Of a DNA stretch of 33,314 nucleotides, positions 31,422-33,314 are shown piece by piece; the stretch's first letter is position 1; each line of letters opens with the position of its first letter. A program made the position numbers and the translations under genes. The notes beneath the pieces are model-generated. The model was not told where the DNA came from. It did no database searches and saw only the letters and a list, made by a program, of their open reading frames with translations. Source of the DNA: CAJWPI01 sp964571215 (GTDB lineage Bacteria; Pseudomonadota; Gammaproteobacteria; Magnimaribacterales; Magnimaribacteraceae); assembly GCA_964571215.1 (NCBI GenBank), contig CAZMZZ010000016.1, forward strand, positions 1-33,314, given 5' to 3'.

Positions 31422-32426
31422 GTAATCAGAATGGAGAAGTTCTTCAATTAATTCAGGTCCTTTATATATTATCCCAGTATAGACTTGTACAAGGTCTGCT
31501 CCTGCATCTAACTTCCCTTTATATGTATCCAAATCCATGACACCACCGGAAGCTATTATAGGAAAATTTTTACCCAACAACTTTCTCATTTCTCTTAAGA
31601 CTTGTGTTGATTTTTCATAAAGGGGTTTTCCGCTTAGACCACCTTTACCATTGTTGTTTTGATGATCTATTGTTGTGTTTGTAGTAATTATTCCATCAAC
31701 GCCTTCGTTCTTTATTATTCTGGCTATTTCTTTGTATTGATTTTTTGATAGGTCAGGAGAGATTTTTACAACCAGAGGTTTATATTTATAGATCTTTGAT
31801 AATTCTTGTTGTTTATTCTTAAGGCTTTTCAGAAAGTCTGCTAAGTATTGTGGATCTTGTATAGACCTTAGACCTTCTGTATTAGGGGAAGAAATATTTA
31901 TGGTAATAATATCTGCAAAAGGAAAAACCTGCTCTAAACAAAAAATATAATCATCTATAGCTTCTCTTTTTGGGGTTTCTAAGTTTCTTCCTATACTTAC
32001 TAGTAACTTACAGTTTCCCTTGTAGTTCTTAATTCTTTTTTTGAGATGAGACACTCCTTTATTATTAAAACCCATCCTGTTTACAAGAGCTAAGTCTTTT
32101 GTATTTCTAAAGAGTCTTGGTTTCTCATTTCCTTTCTGAGGTTTTGGGGTCACAGTACCAACCTCAACAAAAGCTACACCAAGTGAGGAAAGAGGTTTTA
32201 AATAATCAGCATTCTTGTCTAAACCTCCTGCTATCCCAAGTCTATTTTGAAAATCATACCCCAGAAGACGCACAGACTCTTGATCAGAGTTTTCTTCAAT
32301 AAGCTTAATTTTTAATAGATCAATTAAATATAAGGAATTAAGAGCTATAGAATGAGAAAGTTCAGGAGGTAGGATTCTTAAGATCCTTGTTATAAAAGAA
32401 GATGCCTTTAAGGGGGTAGATCTCAA
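31410..32426 (-). CDS. pyrD: Dihydroorotate dehydrogenase (quinone), class 2
   Basis: A 338-residue FMN enzyme that oxidises dihydroorotate to orotate in pyrimidine synthesis, passing electrons to the quinone pool at the inner membrane. An N-terminal amphipathic extension (about 1-55) is typical of class 2. Motifs: GIAGGLDKNAD (64-74), VEVGTVTPKPQ, NISSPNTEGLR with catalytic Ser near 180, KISPDL, TTNTT, IASGGV and YTGIIYKGP. The start is TTG at 32426 with GAG about nine bases upstream; no in-frame ATG exists between it and the upstream stop codon. Its last 12 bases overlap the convergent LLM gene. Confidence 0.93.
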   Translation of the reverse strand: MRSTPLKASSFITRILRILPPELSHSIALNSLYLIDLLKIKLIEENSDQESVRLLGYDFQNRLGIAGGLDKNADYLKPLSSLGVAFVEVGTVTPKPQKGNEKPRLFRNTKDLALVNRMGFNNKGVSHLKKRIKNYKGNCKLLVSIGRNLETPKREAIDDYIFCLEQVFPFADIITINISSPNTEGLRSIQDPQYLADFLKSLKNKQQELSKIYKYKPLVVKISPDLSKNQYKEIARIIKNEGVDGIITTNTTIDHQNNNGKGGLSGKPLYEKSTQVLREMRKLLGKNFPIIASGGVMDLDTYKGKLDAGADLVQVYTGIIYKGPELIEELLHSDYLNL

Positions 32427-32762
32427 ATTATTAAACTCTTTAAGTAGCTTTCTTATACCATCTTAGCTTAATTAGAATATAGATAACAAAAAATTATTGT
32501 TTTGTTGTTTACTTCGTGTAATATCACATTCAAGAAAAAAAATTACTCTAAAGGAAAACGAGAAAATATTTGCTTCTTAGAAACATATTGTTTAAAGTTC
32601 TCGTCCTTTTGAAAATTTTTTCTCGATAGTTAGTTAGAATTTAAACTTGAGATCGAAAAGAGAGGGTTTAAGGATTTTAAAAAAAGAGAGTGATAAAATA
32701 AGAATTTACCTTAAGAATTGAAGACATTAACTTAATAATTTGGTGGCAATAGAGAGTTAAAC
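32427..32762 (+). promoter_or_regulatory. 336-base intergenic region with promoter and alternative hairpins
   Basis: No gene is seen here. TTGTTT (32497-32502) and TAATAT (32519-32524), 16 bases apart, form a good plus-strand promoter for the secreted protein downstream, with a leader of about 230 bases. In this leader AAAGG-AAA-ACGAGAA (32550-32564) pairs with TTCTCGT-CCTTT (32598-32609). The same CGAGAAAA (32559-32566) pairs perfectly with TTTTCTCG (32618-32625), so the two stems exclude each other. GAGAG before ATG 32763 is the ribosome-binding site. A minus-strand pyrD promoter is not evident. Confidence 0.45.
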
Positions 32763-33308
32763 ATGAAGAATAAATTAATAGCATTAGCAGCATCTTTGAT
32801 GCTCGTATTGTTTCCGCAAGTCGGCTTAACTGCTGAGAGTGCAGGAGACGATGGAAAGGGGAAAGAAGAAAAGGGCCAAGCAAGTGGCTCTGAAGAATCA
32901 ACAGGAGGAGCAGCAGGTTCTGAAGCTGCAGCTTCCGCTGCAGGTGGAGTATCACTTGGTACAGTTGCAGCTATAGCAGCAATAGCTGCTGCAGCTTTGG
33001 CAATTGCGGATTCTTCTACTGGGGGAAGTGATGATGCGCCGGTAGCGCCACCACCACCACCTCCACCACCACCACCACCACCGCCGCCGCCGCCGCCGCC
33101 TCCTCCTCCTCCTCCACCTCCGGAGCCAGTGATAGAGGAATATATAAAGTCGGAAACAGTAACTTCAGTTGTTGACGTTCCTGGAACAAGAACAACAGGT
33201 GCTACGGCAACAAGAACAACGGGTGCTACCGCAACAAGAACAACAGGCGGTACAGCCACAAGAACACCTGCTGCTGCCGCAAAAACAACAACACCTGCTG
33301 CTGAATAA
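32763..33308 (+). CDS. Secreted low-complexity protein with polyproline tract and tandem repeats
   Basis: A 181-residue exported protein: signal peptide 1 to about 24 (LIALAASLMLVLFPQVGLTA), an acidic Gly/Ser/Glu part, a hydrophobic Ala/Ile stretch (62-82), 25 consecutive prolines (96-120), a short acidic linker, then TRTTGATA-type 8-residue repeats (142-173) and an Ala/Thr tail. The signal, hydrophobic Ala stretch and Thr-rich tail recall the small YjbE-type proteins of exopolysaccharide loci, by pattern only. The long proline run would need EF-P and would form a stiff rod. It ends at TAA shortly before the window edge. Location could be periplasm, surface or matrix. No enzymatic domain is visible. 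Confidence 0.75.
   Translation: MKNKLIALAASLMLVLFPQVGLTAESAGDDGKGKEEKGQASGSEESTGGAAGSEAAASAAGGVSLGTVAAIAAIAAAALAIADSSTGGSDDAPVAPPPPPPPPPPPPPPPPPPPPPPPPPEPVIEEYIKSETVTSVVDVPGTRTTGATATRTTGATATRTTGGTATRTPAAAAKTTTPAAE
33048..33122 (+). repeat. Triplet-repeat block encoding 25 prolines
   Basis: The codons fall in blocks: four CCA, one CCT, six CCA, six CCG, five CCT, then CCA, CCT and CCG. Uniform synonymous blocks point to triplet slippage rather than codon-by-codon selection. Length changes in steps of three would keep the frame. Confidence 0.9.
33186..33281 (+). repeat. Four-unit 24-bp tandem repeat in the secreted protein gene
   Basis: Units at 33186, 33210, 33234 and 33258 encode TRTTGATA, TRTTGATA, TRTTGGTA and TRTPAAAA. 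The first two differ at a few synonymous third positions; the last is degenerate. In-frame expansion or contraction is expected. Confidence 0.85.
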
Positions 33309-33314
33309 TCATCA

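Noticed and set aside
32732..33259. A minus-strand open frame rich in glycine opposite the polyproline gene
   Set aside because: It is the antisense reading of the proline codons, has no ribosome-binding site or signal, and the plus-strand frame has a proper signal peptide and start.
1..33314. tRNA genes, rRNA genes, CRISPR arrays and phage genes
   Set aside because: I looked for T-loop sequences, regularly spaced repeats and phage-type proteins and saw none; short RNAs could still be missed by eye.

Overview
The window is compact, AT-rich bacterial DNA (most third codon positions are A or T, and genes often abut or overlap by 1-12 bases). Its gene content is that of a Gram-negative gammaproteobacterium: two TonB-dependent outer-membrane receptors, a tail-specific protease Prc, TadA, exonuclease III, a class-2 dihydroorotate dehydrogenase, and an outer-membrane-type lipoprotein amidohydrolase. 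The low GC, tight packing and wealth of serine hydrolases and TonB receptors resemble streamlined surface-ocean lineages such as SAR86. That placement is inference and rests on no marker gene.

Layout. (1) 1-8.7 kb, small-molecule and accessory genes: the 3' part of an aldo/keto reductase, a DUF4396-like membrane protein, a MAPEG protein, two unrelated beta-lactamase-fold serine hydrolases, an alpha/beta hydrolase, an MHS-type MFS transporter, a single cupin and a double cupin of the same family, and two small hypothetical genes. A near-perfect 41-bp direct repeat brackets the MFS gene and copies the 3' end of the neighbouring serine hydrolase. (2) 8.7-14 kb, surface-sugar genes: a GT-B glycosyltransferase, divergent from a four-gene operon (sugar cupin, NeuC/LegG-type UDP-GlcNAc 2-epimerase, NeuD/PglD-type acetyltransferase, LegC-type aminotransferase). 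This is part of a nonulosonic (legionaminic/sialic-like) acid route, with the dehydratase, synthase and CMP-transferase steps absent from the window. (3) 14-22.3 kb: a small periplasmic Spy-like protein and a TonB receptor - lipoprotein amidohydrolase - TonB receptor block, probably import and cleavage of an unidentified substrate. Strong hairpin terminators separate the convergent pairs, and both receptor genes have structured leaders. (4) 22.3-26.3 kb, housekeeping: GNAT, tadA, xthA, prc. (5) 26.3-31.4 kb, redox and detoxification: an MBL-fold hydrolase with an altered metal motif, a DsbA/HCCA-isomerase-like protein, a translationally coupled GST - 2OG-Fe(II) oxygenase - quinone-reductase operon, and a luciferase-like oxidoreductase. 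(6) 31.4-33.3 kb: pyrD, then a 336-base intergenic region with mutually exclusive hairpins, then a secreted low-complexity protein with a 25-residue proline run and 24-bp tandem repeats.

I saw no tRNA, rRNA, CRISPR array, transposase, integrase or phage gene. The points most worth a second look are the 41-bp repeat around the MFS gene, the double cupin whose first domain has lost its metal ligands, the incomplete nonulosonate operon, the three-hairpin leader before the second TonB receptor, and the polyproline/tandem-repeat secreted protein.
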